A DNA stretch of 45,899 nt. It comes from an uncultured Enterorhabdus sp. GTDB taxonomy: Bacteria; Actinomycetota; Coriobacteriia; Coriobacteriales; Eggerthellaceae. Positions 1-8,438 of this stretch are shown in pieces; positions within the stretch are counted from its first letter, which is position 1, and each line of letters begins with the position of its first letter. The notes below the pieces were generated by a model. The model was given only the letters and a program-made list of their open reading frames with translations. It was not told where the DNA came from and ran no database searches. The stretch lies in contig CANPHS010000005.1 of NCBI GenBank assembly GCA_947573925.1, positions 1-45,899 on the forward strand. The letters are read 5' to 3'. A program made the translations under genes and the position numbers.

Positions 1-432
1 CTCGTAGGCGAAGAACTCGCGGATGCAGCGGTCGTCGGCGCCGTGCTTCAGGATGGACATCTCGAAGGAGCCGTCGGGGTTCACGACGGCCGAGATGCGC
101 GGGGTGAAGTTGGGGGCGTCGGGCTCGTACTCGCGCTGCATGCAGCCGGCGCGGAAGTCGTCCGCCTCCACGATGGTGTCGGTCTGGTCGCCGTTGGTGA
201 CCACGAGCGCGTCGCCCATGGTGCGCACCGGGTGGTAGATGATGAGGCTCGGGTCCTCCAGCAGCGCCGGGTCGTGGGCCTCGGTGCGGATGCCGTCGGG
301 CTCCACGGCGAAGATGCGGTTGCGGCTGTTCTGGCTGCGGCCCATGATGAAGTAGTACACGGTGTCCTTCCCCACCACGATGCCGCGACCCGGGTAGGGG
401 TTGCCCTTCAGCAGTTCGACGAGATCTTGCAT
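1..432 (-). CDS. IMP cyclohydrolase-like protein (PurO family), 3' end outside window
   Basis: PurO-type IMP cyclohydrolases close the ring of FAICAR to give IMP, the last step of purine synthesis. I read 144 codons from ATG at 432 and the frame is still open at base 1, so the C-terminus is missing. The N-terminus carries NPYPGRGIVVGKD and YYFIMGRSQNSRNRIF, which I recognise as the conserved start of bacterial PurO-like proteins. The start is supported by GAAAGGGA six bases upstream. A ZTP riboswitch with a terminator lies directly upstream on the same strand, which independently argues for a role next to the ZMP/AICAR step. The enzymatic role is inferred from family and riboswitch; some bacterial members have not been tested. 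Confidence 0.85.
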   Translation of the reverse strand, partial: MQDLVELLKGNPYPGRGIVVGKDTVYYFIMGRSQNSRNRIFAVEPDGIRTEAHDPALLEDPSLIIYHPVRTMGDALVVTNGDQTDTIVEADDFRAGCMQREYEPDAPNFTPRISAVVNPDGSFEMSILKHGADDRCIREFFAYE

Positions 433-565
433 GCACGTCCCTTTCTTCTCGCTGTGCGCGAACGACGCCTGGCGCCCTCCGCGCTGCCTCACGCGTTGCA
501 CGGCCCGGGCCTCGCGCTTCGCTGCCCGGCGCCTTCCGCGTTCCCCGCATCCCGCCCACGAAAAA

Positions 566-597
566 GGGCAGGCCTCCCCTTCCGAGGAAGCCTGCCC
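566..597 (-). terminator. Riboswitch-controlled intrinsic terminator
   Basis: On the minus strand GGGCAGGC and GCCTGCCC form a strong stem (with an inner CTTCC/GGAGG part), followed by TTTTT at 565-561. Its left arm overlaps the GGGCA end of the ZTP aptamer. It sits about 130 bases before the ATG of the PurO-like gene, in the leader and not after a gene, so it is best read as the expression platform. Confidence 0.85.
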
Positions 598-668
598 AGA
601 CGGTCGGCGGGAATGGCGCGCTGCTCCCCCGCGGTTCCCCGCGATTACCCGTCAGTCACAGCGCGCTT
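591..668 (-). promoter_or_regulatory. ZTP (pfl) riboswitch aptamer
   Basis: Read on the minus strand, the segment has the ZTP/pfl hallmarks in order: a P1 stem GCGCGC/GCGCGC, the motif GUGACUGACGG, a P2 hairpin CGCGG-GGAA-CCGCG, GGGGAGC, then the second domain CCGCCGACCGUCUGGGCA. GACGG of the first domain can pair with CCGUC of the second, the expected pseudoknot. The class binds ZTP or ZMP and turns on purine and one-carbon genes. The 3' GGGCA is shared with the terminator stem that follows, so an ON switch by anti-termination is the natural reading. Confidence 0.9.
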
Positions 669-680
669 GCTTCACGGTGC

Positions 681-689
681 AGGGTACCA
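681..689 (-). promoter_or_regulatory. Candidate extended -10 promoter for the riboswitch leader
   Basis: On the minus strand TGGTACCCT resembles an extended -10 (TGnTAxxxT) ending about 13 bases before the aptamer P1 stem. I see no good -35 hexamer. The position just ahead of the riboswitch is the main support. Confidence 0.45.
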
Positions 690-967
690 CGATTTGACGG
701 ATCGCGCCGCCCGCACCCGCCCTTTGCGCGGAAAACCCCCGCTTTCGGTAACCCTCCCCGGCAACGCTCCGGCAACGGTGAGTTGAAGGCTCGGGAATGG
801 CGCGGGAGGGGCGGCCAGAAACCTCCGTCCGGGGAGTACTCTGAATCCATTGACCGCACGAGACGAAGAAGCTCCCCAGGGCATTCCTCAGGATTCGCAA
901 GCTCACCGAGAAAGACGAGATCGGCTATTTCGCGCCCAGAACCTGGCAGTTCTGGCGTGCCCTGGCC

Positions 968-1528
968 GTGTGCTTCTGCCTGTGCTGCATCCTGGGGCAC
1001 TGGCTAGAGATGCCCTACTGCTGGCTCATGGACAACCTCTTCGGCATCGTGGCCGACGACTACGCCGTGTGGACCGACCCCTGGTACCACCCCTACTGGG
1101 TCTACGGCTTCGGCGCCGTGTTCATGACGCTGCTCATCGAGCCGCTGAAGGAGCGCCTGATCCTGCATCGCAAGACGCTCTGGGGCGCGTTTCTGGAGTC
1201 GCTCGTGGTGGCCATCCTCATCGCCATGGTGCTGGAACTGGTCATGGGCTGGCTCATCAACCAGCCCGACCCCACGACCGGCGAGTACCCCTTCTGGGAC
1301 AACTCCCAACTCCCCGGCAACGTGTTCGGCCAGGCCTGGCTCGTGAACGACTTCTTCATCGGGCTGGCGGCCATGCTGTACGTGTGGCTCATCTTCCCGC
1401 TCGTGTGCGAAGGCTTCGCGCTGTTGCGCCCCCGGGCCGCCAACATCGTCTTCGCCGTCATCATCATCGGCTTTATCGCCTGCGTCACCGCCTCCTACCT
1501 GGAACTGAAGCTTTGGGAGAAGTACTGA
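968..1528 (+). CDS. CmpB-like putative ABC transporter permease (membrane protein)
   Basis: An integral membrane protein with about four to five hydrophobic segments. The stretches YGFGAVFMTLLIEPLKERL and QAWLVNDFFIGLAA resemble the CmpB 'putative ABC-transporter type IV' family, whose biochemical role is not established. The first standard start is GTG at 968, but this falls inside the first membrane segment. The frame is open back to a stop at 851-853 and encodes a plausible cytosolic N-terminus (KLTEKDEIGYFAPRTWQFW) with no ATG, GTG or TTG. The true start may be a rare codon such as ATT at 893, or the 5' end may be damaged. The gene lies 19 bases before the aspartate decarboxylase and is probably co-transcribed. 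Confidence 0.65.
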   Translation: MCFCLCCILGHWLEMPYCWLMDNLFGIVADDYAVWTDPWYHPYWVYGFGAVFMTLLIEPLKERLILHRKTLWGAFLESLVVAILIAMVLELVMGWLINQPDPTTGEYPFWDNSQLPGNVFGQAWLVNDFFIGLAAMLYVWLIFPLVCEGFALLRPRAANIVFAVIIIGFIACVTASYLELKLWEKY

Positions 1529-1547
1529 CAGGAAGAAAGGAACTTGC

Positions 1548-3269
1548 ATGTCCACTGAAACCAACCGCGCCGCCGTCCCGCAGGATGCCGCCTCGGCCTC
1601 CACCGCTGCCAATCGGGAGCGGATCGAGCGGGCCATCCTGGCCAACGACCAGCACGCCTTCGAGGAGTCGCTGGCGGCCATGTCGCCCTTCGAGGTGAAG
1701 AACCTGCTGGTGTCCTACGCCAAAGAGGGCACCGAGGACACCTCGCGCACCCTGCTGAACGCCGGGCGCGGCAACCCCAACTGGATCAACACGCTGCCCC
1801 GCGAGGCCTTCTTCCTGCTCGGCACCTTCGCCATGGACGAGGCGCGGCGCACCGCGAGCATCCCCGCCTACGACCTGGCGGGCATGCCGGCCCAACCCGG
1901 CTGCGGCGAGCGCTTCCTCACGTTTTTGGAGGCGCACAAGGCCGAGAAGCCGGCCCAGTTTTTGCGCCGCTGCTACGACTACCTCGTGTCCGAGGGCTTC
2001 GCGCCCGACGAGTTCGTCCACGAGTGGACGAGCGGCATCTCGGGCGACTTGTATCCCTACCCCGACCGCATCCTGCCCTATACCCAGAAGATCGTGAACC
2101 GCTACCTCGTGAAGGCCCTGGACGACGGCGACGCCCCGGCGGCCCCCTACGACCTGTTCGCCACCGAGGGCGGCACGGCGGCCATGTGCTACCTGTTCTA
2201 CTGCCTGAAGTGCAACTACCTCGTGAACCCCGGCGACCGCATCGCGCTCATGACCCCCATCTTCACCCCCTACCTGAACATCCCCACGCTGAACGACTAC
2301 GACCTGGACGTCACCTACATCAACGCCACCACCCGCAACGCCGACGGGCTGCACACCTGGCAGTACCCCGACGAGGAGCTAGAGAAGCTGGCCGACCCCG
2401 CCGTGAAGCTGCTGTGCCTGGTGAACCCGTCGAATCCGCCGTCGGTAGCCATGGACGAGGCCTCGCGCCAAAAACTCGTCGCCATCGTGAGCGAGAAGAA
2501 CCCGAACCTGCTCATCATCACCGACGACGTCTACGGCACCTTCGTGCCCCACTACCGGTCGCTTCTGGCCGATTTGCCCTACAACACCGCCTCGGTGTAC
2601 TCGTTCTCGAAGTACTTCGGGGCCACGGGCTGGCGTCTGGCCGTCATCGCCACGGCCCCGAAGAACGTGTTCGACGACCGCATCGCCGCCCTGCCCGCCG
2701 ACAAGAAGCAGGCCCTCGTAAAGCGCTACGCGTGCCTGACCGATCATATCGAGTCGGTGAAGTTCACCGACCGCATGGTGGCCGACTCCCGACTCGTGGC
2801 CCTGAACGGCACCGCCGGCCTCGGTACGCCGCAGCAGGTGATGATGAGCCTGTTCGCCCTGTACTGCCTACTGGACACCGAGGACGCCTACCGCGCCGAA
2901 ATGCAGCGCCTCGTGCAGGGACGGCTGGGCCTTCTGTGGAAGAGCCTGGGCTGGACCTTGGAGCCCGACCCCCTGCGGGCCGGCTACTATTCCGTCATCG
3001 ACCTGGAAATTTGGGCCACGCGCCTCTACGGCGCCGACTTCTTCGCGTGGCTGAAGAAGAACTACGACTCCCTGGACATCGTGGTGCGCCTGGCCCGCGA
3101 CACCGGCGTGGTGCTCATGGACGGCGCCGGCTTCGACGCCCCGGAGTGGTCGGTGCGCGTGTCGCTGGCGAACCTGGACACCAAGGACTACGCCGCCATC
3201 GGAGCCGCCATCGGAGCCATGTTGGACGACTACGCCCAGGCTTGGAAGGCGGAGACGGCGCAGTCATAG
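1548..3269 (+). CDS. asdA: Aspartate 4-decarboxylase (bifunctional with aspartate aminotransferase)
   Basis: A PLP enzyme that removes the beta-carboxyl of L-aspartate to give L-alanine and CO2; family members also transaminate. The 573-residue product is a little longer than usual because of a low-complexity N-terminus of about 20 residues. It shows the fold-type I aminotransferase core: NAGRGNPNW near 71-79, NPSNPP near 293-298, the TDDVYG segment near 325-330 and SFSKYFGATGWR with the PLP lysine at K355. ATG 1548 follows AGGAAGAAAGGAAC. In other bacteria asdA can pair with an aspartate/alanine antiporter to make a proton-motive cycle; no AspT homologue is visible here, the upstream partner being the CmpB-like protein. 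Confidence 0.92.
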   Translation: MSTETNRAAVPQDAASASTAANRERIERAILANDQHAFEESLAAMSPFEVKNLLVSYAKEGTEDTSRTLLNAGRGNPNWINTLPREAFFLLGTFAMDEARRTASIPAYDLAGMPAQPGCGERFLTFLEAHKAEKPAQFLRRCYDYLVSEGFAPDEFVHEWTSGISGDLYPYPDRILPYTQKIVNRYLVKALDDGDAPAAPYDLFATEGGTAAMCYLFYCLKCNYLVNPGDRIALMTPIFTPYLNIPTLNDYDLDVTYINATTRNADGLHTWQYPDEELEKLADPAVKLLCLVNPSNPPSVAMDEASRQKLVAIVSEKNPNLLIITDDVYGTFVPHYRSLLADLPYNTASVYSFSKYFGATGWRLAVIATAPKNVFDDRIAALPADKKQALVKRYACLTDHIESVKFTDRMVADSRLVALNGTAGLGTPQQVMMSLFALYCLLDTEDAYRAEMQRLVQGRLGLLWKSLGWTLEPDPLRAGYYSVIDLEIWATRLYGADFFAWLKKNYDSLDIVVRLARDTGVVLMDGAGFDAPEWSVRVSLANLDTKDYAAIGAAIGAMLDDYAQAWKAETAQS

Positions 3270-3304
3270 GCCGAAGCCCGGCGGCTGTGGGCGACCCGGT
3301 AGGC

Positions 3305-3310
3305 TACAAT
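3305..3310 (+). promoter_or_regulatory. Candidate -10 element for fbp
   Basis: TACAAT followed by GG lies about 95 bases before the fbp start. No convincing -35 is present. The same TACAATGG-like shape recurs before other genes in the window, which is the reason for noting it. Confidence 0.35.
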
Positions 3311-3405
3311 GGCCCCAGAGAATTTTGAAGGGAAGAGGAGCCCGGCCGCGGCGCCTCTTCCGTGACGCGACGGGGCCGATGGCGGCCCTGCAAGGAGGCT
3401 GCTGC

Positions 3406-5340
3406 ATGGAGCGAACCGAACTGGCGTGCCTGGAGGCGCTGGCCGAGCTGTACCCCACCGCCGAGGAAGCGGCGGCGGAAATCGCGCTCTTGGAAGGGGC
3501 GCTCGCCCTGCCGCGGGGCACCGAGCTGTTCGCCTCGGACATCCACGGCGAGTACAACGCGTTCTCCCACCTGCTGCGCAACGGCTCCGGCGCCGTGCGC
3601 GGGCTCGTGGCCGCCGCCTTCCCCGACCTTGACGCCGACGGGCGGGCCGCCCTGGCCTGCGCCGTGTGCTACCCGGCGGAGAAGGCCGAGCTCGTGCTCG
3701 CCGACGGGGGCGAGGAGGCCCTGGCCGACCTCATCGAGGACCTGGCCGCCGTGGCCCTCGCCGCATCCGAGCGGCACCTCTTGGCCGAGACCGACGCCCT
3801 CGTGCCCGAGGACTTCGCCGTGCTCGTCCAGGAGCTTCTGGCCGCCAGCCCGGCCAAGCGCCCCTGCGCCCGCGCCCTCATCGAGGGGGCCGTGTACGCC
3901 GGCGCCGGCATCGCTCTGGCCGAGACGGTGGGCGAACTTGTGCAGCACCTCACCGTGGACCGCCTGCACCTGGTGGGCGACGTGTACGACCGGGGGCCGG
4001 CGCCCCAGGCCATCATGGACGAGCTTCTGGTGTGCCCCTCGGTGGACGTGCAGTGGGGCAACCACGACATCCTGTGGATGGGCGCGGCCTTAGGCCAGCC
4101 CGGATCCGTGGCCAACGTGGTGCGCATCTGTGCCCGCTACGGCAACCTCTCCATCCTGGAGGACGCCTACGGCATCAACCTGCGCCCCTTGGCCACTTTC
4201 GCCGCCGAGGCCTACGCCGACGATCCCTGCGCCGCCTTCGCCCTCAAGGGCAACCCCGGGCTCTCCGAAGCGGAGACGCGCCTGACCGAGCAGATTCAGA
4301 AGGCCATGGCCATCATCCAGTTCAAAGTGGAGGCGCGCCTCATCGCCGAGAATCCCTCCTTCGGCCTGGACGACCGCAACCTGCTGCACCGGGTGGACCG
4401 CGAGCGCGGCACCGTGGTGGTGGACGGCGTGGAATACGAGCTTACCGACACCGTCTTCCCCACCGTGGACTGGGACGACCCCTACCGCCTCACCCCGGGC
4501 GAGGAGGCCGTCATGGAGCAGCTGTGCGCCGCCTTCACCGGCAGCGAGCGGCTGCAGCGCCACATGGGCTTCTTCCTGGACCACGGCAGCCTGTACAAGA
4601 TTGCGAACGGCAACCTGCTGCTGCACGCCTGCGTGCCCCTGGCCGCCGACGGCAGCCTCCTGGACGTCACCCTGTTCGGCGAGACCTACCGCGGCAAGAG
4701 CCTTTACGACATGGTGGACGCCTCGGTGCGGGCCGCCTACCTGGCCGCCGACGAGGCCGAGCGCAAGCGCGGGCTCGATATGCTGTGGTATTTGTGGCTC
4801 GGTCCCGGCTCGCCCCTGTTCGCCAAGAGCAAGATGGCCACCTTCGAGCTGTACCTCATCGCCGACAAAGCGGCCCGCAAGGAAGTGAAGAACCCGTTCT
4901 ACTCGCTGCTGGACGACGGGGCCGTCATCGACCGCATCTTCGAGGACTTCGGCATGGACCCAACCGCAAGCCGCATCATCTGCGGCCACGTGCCGGTGAA
5001 GGTGAAGGACGGCGAGGACCCGGTGAAGGCCGGCGGCCGCGTGCTCTGCATCGACGGCGGCTTCTCGAGCGCCTACCAGAAGACCACGGGCCTGGCCGGG
5101 TTCACCCTGGTGTCCAACGCCGAGGGGCTGTTCCTGGACGCCAACGAGCCCCTGGCCAGCCGCGAGGCCGCCATTGAGGCCAACGCCGACATTGCGGCCG
5201 CCCGCCGGGTACTCGCCCGCTACGACGAGCCGCGCACCGTGGCCGACACCGACGAGGGGGCGGCCCTGCGGGCGCGGGCCGTGGAATTGACGCGGCTCAT
5301 TGAAGCGTACAACAGTGGTCTCATCGCCGAGGGACAGTAG
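3406..5340 (+). CDS. fbp: Fructose-1,6-bisphosphatase, class III
   Basis: Gluconeogenic enzyme that hydrolyses fructose 1,6-bisphosphate to fructose 6-phosphate; class III is the long metallophosphatase-type form found in Firmicutes and Coriobacteria. The 644-residue length is typical. Metal-binding motifs are all present: SDIHGEYNAF (D45, H47), GDVYDRGP, WGNHDILWMGAA and, near the C-terminus, GHVPVK. The open frame extends upstream to 3325, but ATG 3406 has AAGGAGG eight bases ahead and begins where family similarity begins. A strong terminator follows, so this is probably a single-gene unit. Confidence 0.95.
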   Translation: MERTELACLEALAELYPTAEEAAAEIALLEGALALPRGTELFASDIHGEYNAFSHLLRNGSGAVRGLVAAAFPDLDADGRAALACAVCYPAEKAELVLADGGEEALADLIEDLAAVALAASERHLLAETDALVPEDFAVLVQELLAASPAKRPCARALIEGAVYAGAGIALAETVGELVQHLTVDRLHLVGDVYDRGPAPQAIMDELLVCPSVDVQWGNHDILWMGAALGQPGSVANVVRICARYGNLSILEDAYGINLRPLATFAAEAYADDPCAAFALKGNPGLSEAETRLTEQIQKAMAIIQFKVEARLIAENPSFGLDDRNLLHRVDRERGTVVVDGVEYELTDTVFPTVDWDDPYRLTPGEEAVMEQLCAAFTGSERLQRHMGFFLDHGSLYKIANGNLLLHACVPLAADGSLLDVTLFGETYRGKSLYDMVDASVRAAYLAADEAERKRGLDMLWYLWLGPGSPLFAKSKMATFELYLIADKAARKEVKNPFYSLLDDGAVIDRIFEDFGMDPTASRIICGHVPVKVKDGEDPVKAGGRVLCIDGGFSSAYQKTTGLAGFTLVSNAEGLFLDANEPLASREAAIEANADIAAARRVLARYDEPRTVADTDEGAALRARAVELTRLIEAYNSGLIAEGQ

Positions 5341-5370
5341 TCCCATTACGGTATCTACCGGGTGTATTAC

Positions 5371-5402
5371 GGGCCTCCGCTCCCCCACGGAGGCCCTTTT
5401 TC
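5371..5402 (+). terminator. Intrinsic terminator of fbp
   Basis: GGGCCTCCG and CGGAGGCCC form a nine-base-pair stem around a CTCCCCCA loop, followed by a run of six T. It lies 30 bases after the fbp stop. Confidence 0.9.
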
Positions 5403-5554
5403 ATGGGGAAAGACCTATCGAAAATCGGACTAATGCGACTATAGATTCCGCCGGCTCGGTGCGCTATGGTGAACCCACAACGCTATCGGGGCCGCGCCAC
5501 GGCGCCCGCCCCGGAGCCTCCGCCTTCGCCCGCCTTTCATTCCAAGGAGCAGCC

Positions 5555-6127
5555 ATGAGCCACAGCGACGTTTTCAACTGGCCCCCCTTCGCCGTCCCGC
5601 CCGACGCTCCCCAGCTGGCCCTGTACCTCAAGCGTACCGGCGGCTGCCTGGACGCCGCGGGATGGGCGTGCGCTGGGGCCGACGGCACCGGTTACCTCAG
5701 CGCCGCCGTGTACTTCGGAGCACTCGCCCTGCGCCCCGTTGGCGCCACCGAGCGCGAACGGCACCTGCGCGAGGTCCTCGTCCTGCCGCCGGACGTCACC
5801 GTGCGCCTCGACTACGCCTGCACCGCCGAGCGCACCTTGCTGCTGCGCTTCGGCATCCCGGGGCAGGCGCCGTGCCCCTTCGCCGCTGCCGCCGACGAGG
5901 CCCTGGCGAAAGCCGAGGGCTTCATCGACGACTTCCTGGCCCGCGACTTCCGCAGCATCCTGCTGTGCCGGAGCACCGAGCCAGTGGGCGAAGACCTGCT
6001 CTTTGCCGGGGAAACCGAATTCTACGAGGGCTTTTTGGGCCGCGAAGGGCTGCCGCTGGCCGTGACGGACCGCAACGGCGACGGCAGCTGCGTGCTGGAA
6101 GGCAGCCTGCGGGCCCTCATCGGCTGA
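5555..6127 (+). CDS. Hypothetical protein, 190 aa
   Basis: I do not recognise this protein. ATG 5555 follows CCAAGGAGCAGCC, a good ribosome site, so I reject the longer open frame that starts inside the fbp 3' end. The product is soluble, with no signal peptide or membrane segment. The first half has a compact hydrophobic pattern (GYLSAAVYFGALAL, VRLDYACTAERTLLLRFGIPG) and the C-terminal half a helical segment (AAADEALAKAEGFIDDFLA). It stands between the fbp terminator and an amino-acid permease on the same strand, 124 bases before the latter. Codon use matches the flanking chromosome. Confidence 0.75.
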   Translation: MSHSDVFNWPPFAVPPDAPQLALYLKRTGGCLDAAGWACAGADGTGYLSAAVYFGALALRPVGATERERHLREVLVLPPDVTVRLDYACTAERTLLLRFGIPGQAPCPFAAAADEALAKAEGFIDDFLARDFRSILLCRSTEPVGEDLLFAGETEFYEGFLGREGLPLAVTDRNGDGSCVLEGSLRALIG

Positions 6128-6251
6128 GACGGGCCCCACCGCCCCAGGTGTCCGTTTGCCGTCGGGGGCGGCGTCCCCGCGCCGCTTTCCGGCCAATGGG
6201 ATACACTGCGAAACGCATCTGTCGCCGAACCTGCGAGGGGGTGGTTCGTCC

Positions 6252-7793
6252 GTGTCCAAAAACACGCTGCCTGCGGGGAAGCAGGAATTCTTCCCGCCGA
6301 CACCGCCGGAGGGCTCCATCGGCAATCTGAGGAAGACGAACATCAGCGCCCTCGGCATCGCGTTCATGCTGTTCTGCCTGGTGTCGGCCGGCGCCTTCGG
6401 CATCGAGGAGATCATCCCCGCCGCCGGCCCGGGCCTCACGCTCATCATTCTCATGGTGCTGCCCTTCATTTGGGCGCGGCCCATCAGCCGGCTCGTGGCC
6501 GAGGCCAACGCCATCCTGCCCCGGGAGGGCGGCATCTACGCCTGGGCCAAGGAAACCTTCGGGGAATTCTGGGGCTTCCAGGCGGGCTGGTGGACCTCCA
6601 TGGACACCTACATTTCCTCGGGCGCCTACATCGCCATGGTGGGCGGCTACACCTCCCAGCTGCTCATGCTGGACGCCGAAGGCACCTTCGTGGTGAAGCT
6701 GCTCGTGGTGGGCTGCTTCACCGTGGTGAACCTCGTGGGGCTGCTTGAAGTGGAGCGCATCAGCTCGTTCTTCTCGGTGCTCATCCTCATCGTCTTCGGC
6801 ATGGCCGTGGTGTTCGGCCTCGTCAACTGGCAGACGAACCCCTTCGACCCCATCTTCGCCACCCCGGAGGCCCCCATGGGCTGTTTGGTGGACTCGCTGT
6901 CCATCGGCATCTGGATGTACTGCGGCTACGAGTGCATCGCCGCCATGTCCGGCGAGTACGAGGACTCCTCCCACAACGTGGCCCGGGGCTTCCGTATCGC
7001 CCTGCCGCTCATCGCCCTGTCCTACGTGCTGCCCACCCTGGCGTGCCTGGCCGCCTACCCGGCCGGCTCCTGGACCCAGTGGGGCATCGACGGCGGCTTC
7101 TCGTCCGACGTGCTCGGCTACGGCACCATCTTCTCCATGGTGCTCGGCCACTCCGGCGTGGTGCTGTTCCTGGTCATCGCCATCATGAGCCAGTGCACCA
7201 TCTACAACACCTACCTGGCCTCGGGCTCCCGCAGCTTCTGGGTGCTGTCCGAGGACAACCTCTTCCCCCGGTTCATCCGCAAGGTGGACAAATCGGGCCG
7301 CAGCCCCTACGTGGGCGTGCTCACCATCGCCGCCTCGTCGTTTCTGTTCTCGCAGTTCGACTTCACCACCAACATCGAGATGAACATCATCTTCATCCTG
7401 GCCCGTTACATGTTCCTCGGCTTCATCGTGCTGCGTCTGCGGAAGATGTACCCGGTGGAGAGCCGCCCCGCCGACATGTACGTCATCGGCGGCGGCAAGG
7501 TGGGCGTGCGCCTGTACGCGGCCCTGGCCTTCGGCATCGCCACCTTCACCCTGTGTTTGAACCCCGTGGGGAACTTTTTCGCCACCGTGGCGTTCCTGGC
7601 CTCGGGCGTGGTGGCCTACGTTATCTTTAAGAAGGTGTACGGGGGCCTCACCTGCGAGAACCCCGAGGCGCATCCGCGCGACCCCCGCACGGGCCTGGCC
7701 GTGGGCGATACGCGCCGCATCGGCTTGTTCTGCCTCATCATCGCCGGCCTGTTCGTGTTGAACGTGCTGATGAACCTGCTGTTCTTAGGGTAA
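6252..7793 (+). CDS. APC family amino acid permease
   Basis: A secondary transporter of the amino acid-polyamine-organocation superfamily, 513 residues with about 12 hydrophobic segments. The first helix motif SAGAFGIEEIIPAAGPG fits the substrate-binding unwound helix of APC carriers, and ILPREGGIYAWAKETFGEFWGFQAGWW is the typical helix 2-3 region. GTG 6252 with GAGGGGG upstream is chosen because the frame before it has no hydrophobic or conserved content. The substrate cannot be read from the sequence. A hairpin with its T-run on the other strand follows, so termination on this strand is unclear. Confidence 0.88.
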   Translation: MSKNTLPAGKQEFFPPTPPEGSIGNLRKTNISALGIAFMLFCLVSAGAFGIEEIIPAAGPGLTLIILMVLPFIWARPISRLVAEANAILPREGGIYAWAKETFGEFWGFQAGWWTSMDTYISSGAYIAMVGGYTSQLLMLDAEGTFVVKLLVVGCFTVVNLVGLLEVERISSFFSVLILIVFGMAVVFGLVNWQTNPFDPIFATPEAPMGCLVDSLSIGIWMYCGYECIAAMSGEYEDSSHNVARGFRIALPLIALSYVLPTLACLAAYPAGSWTQWGIDGGFSSDVLGYGTIFSMVLGHSGVVLFLVIAIMSQCTIYNTYLASGSRSFWVLSEDNLFPRFIRKVDKSGRSPYVGVLTIAASSFLFSQFDFTTNIEMNIIFILARYMFLGFIVLRLRKMYPVESRPADMYVIGGGKVGVRLYAALAFGIATFTLCLNPVGNFFATVAFLASGVVAYVIFKKVYGGLTCENPEAHPRDPRTGLAVGDTRRIGLFCLIIAGLFVLNVLMNLLFLG

Positions 7794-7844
7794 ACGACCG
7801 GCAGCCGAGGCCATGGCGCGGGAGCGAATCCTGCCCACGCAAAA

Positions 7845-7874
7845 CGCCCCCGCCGGATGGCCGACGGGGGCGTT
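7845..7874 (-). terminator. Intrinsic terminator for the ferritin-like gene
   Basis: GCCCCCGCCGG / CCGACGGGGGC form a near-perfect stem with an ATGG loop. On the minus strand it is followed by TTTT, and it lies 22 bases after the stop of the leftward gene. It separates that gene from the convergent permease. Confidence 0.75.
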
Positions 7875-7895
7875 GCAGTCTGAGAAGGGGTCGGC

Positions 7896-8204
7896 CTAGC
7901 GCGGCTTTTTCTTGCCGTCGAGCATCTCGCGCACTTCCTCGCGGCCCTCGTCGTGCAGGCCGCGCTCGTCGGGGCACAACCGCTCCAGCAGCTCCAGCAG
8001 CTCGCCCATATGCTCGCGCTCCTCGTCGCGAATGTCGGAGAGCACCTTGATGGCGTCCTTGTTGTCCGTGGCCTCGATGTGCGCGTCGTACTCGTGGATG
8101 GCCTCCAGCTCGCCCACCAGGTCCTGGCGGATAGCGTTGGCCAACTCGCGGTCGGTCAGCTTGCGCGGAACTTCCATCACGAAGGGGTTCGACAGAATTG
8201 CCAT
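7896..8204 (-). CDS. Encapsulated ferritin-like protein (EncFtn family)
   Basis: A 102-residue, mostly helical protein. The residues that form the iron ferroxidase centre between two subunits in Rhodospirillum rubrum EncFtn (E32, E34, Y39, E62, H65) occur here at the same numbers: GELEAIHEYD at 31-40 and DEEREH at 60-65. EncFtn proteins oxidise iron and are normally packed in an encapsulin shell. The C-terminus (DGKKKPR) is charged and shows no hydrophobic encapsulin-loading peptide, and no encapsulin gene is in the window. ATG 8204 has AAAGGAGT ahead. A rubrerythrin-like or COQ7-like label is an alternative, but residue spacing favours EncFtn. Confidence 0.8.
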   Translation of the reverse strand: MAILSNPFVMEVPRKLTDRELANAIRQDLVGELEAIHEYDAHIEATDNKDAIKVLSDIRDEEREHMGELLELLERLCPDERGLHDEGREEVREMLDGKKKPR

Positions 8205-8438
8205 GATGCACCACTCCTTTGCTCGGGTCGCTCGGTCGCGGGACGGCACCGCGCCGTCTCGATTGGGCCATGGTAGCGGAGCCCGCAGCCGACGGGCCCC
8301 GGCCGTGCCCAACGTCAACCGACCTGTTGGCGCCCCGTCACCGCCCGTTCACGTGCGGCGGGAACGGGTTGGCAAAGGCGGGCGGAACCGCAGTCGGCAG
8401 CCGGGAGCGTTCTGCCGCCGCAACCGCGATGGTCGCCG

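Noticed and set aside
2024-3328. Long open frame inside asdA in another frame
   Set aside because: Arg/Pro/His-rich product typical of a shifted frame in GC-rich coding DNA; the main frame is a clear enzyme.
3666-5177. 503-codon open frame inside fbp
   Set aside because: Arg/Gly/Pro-rich shadow of the phosphatase gene; no ribosome site and no family features.
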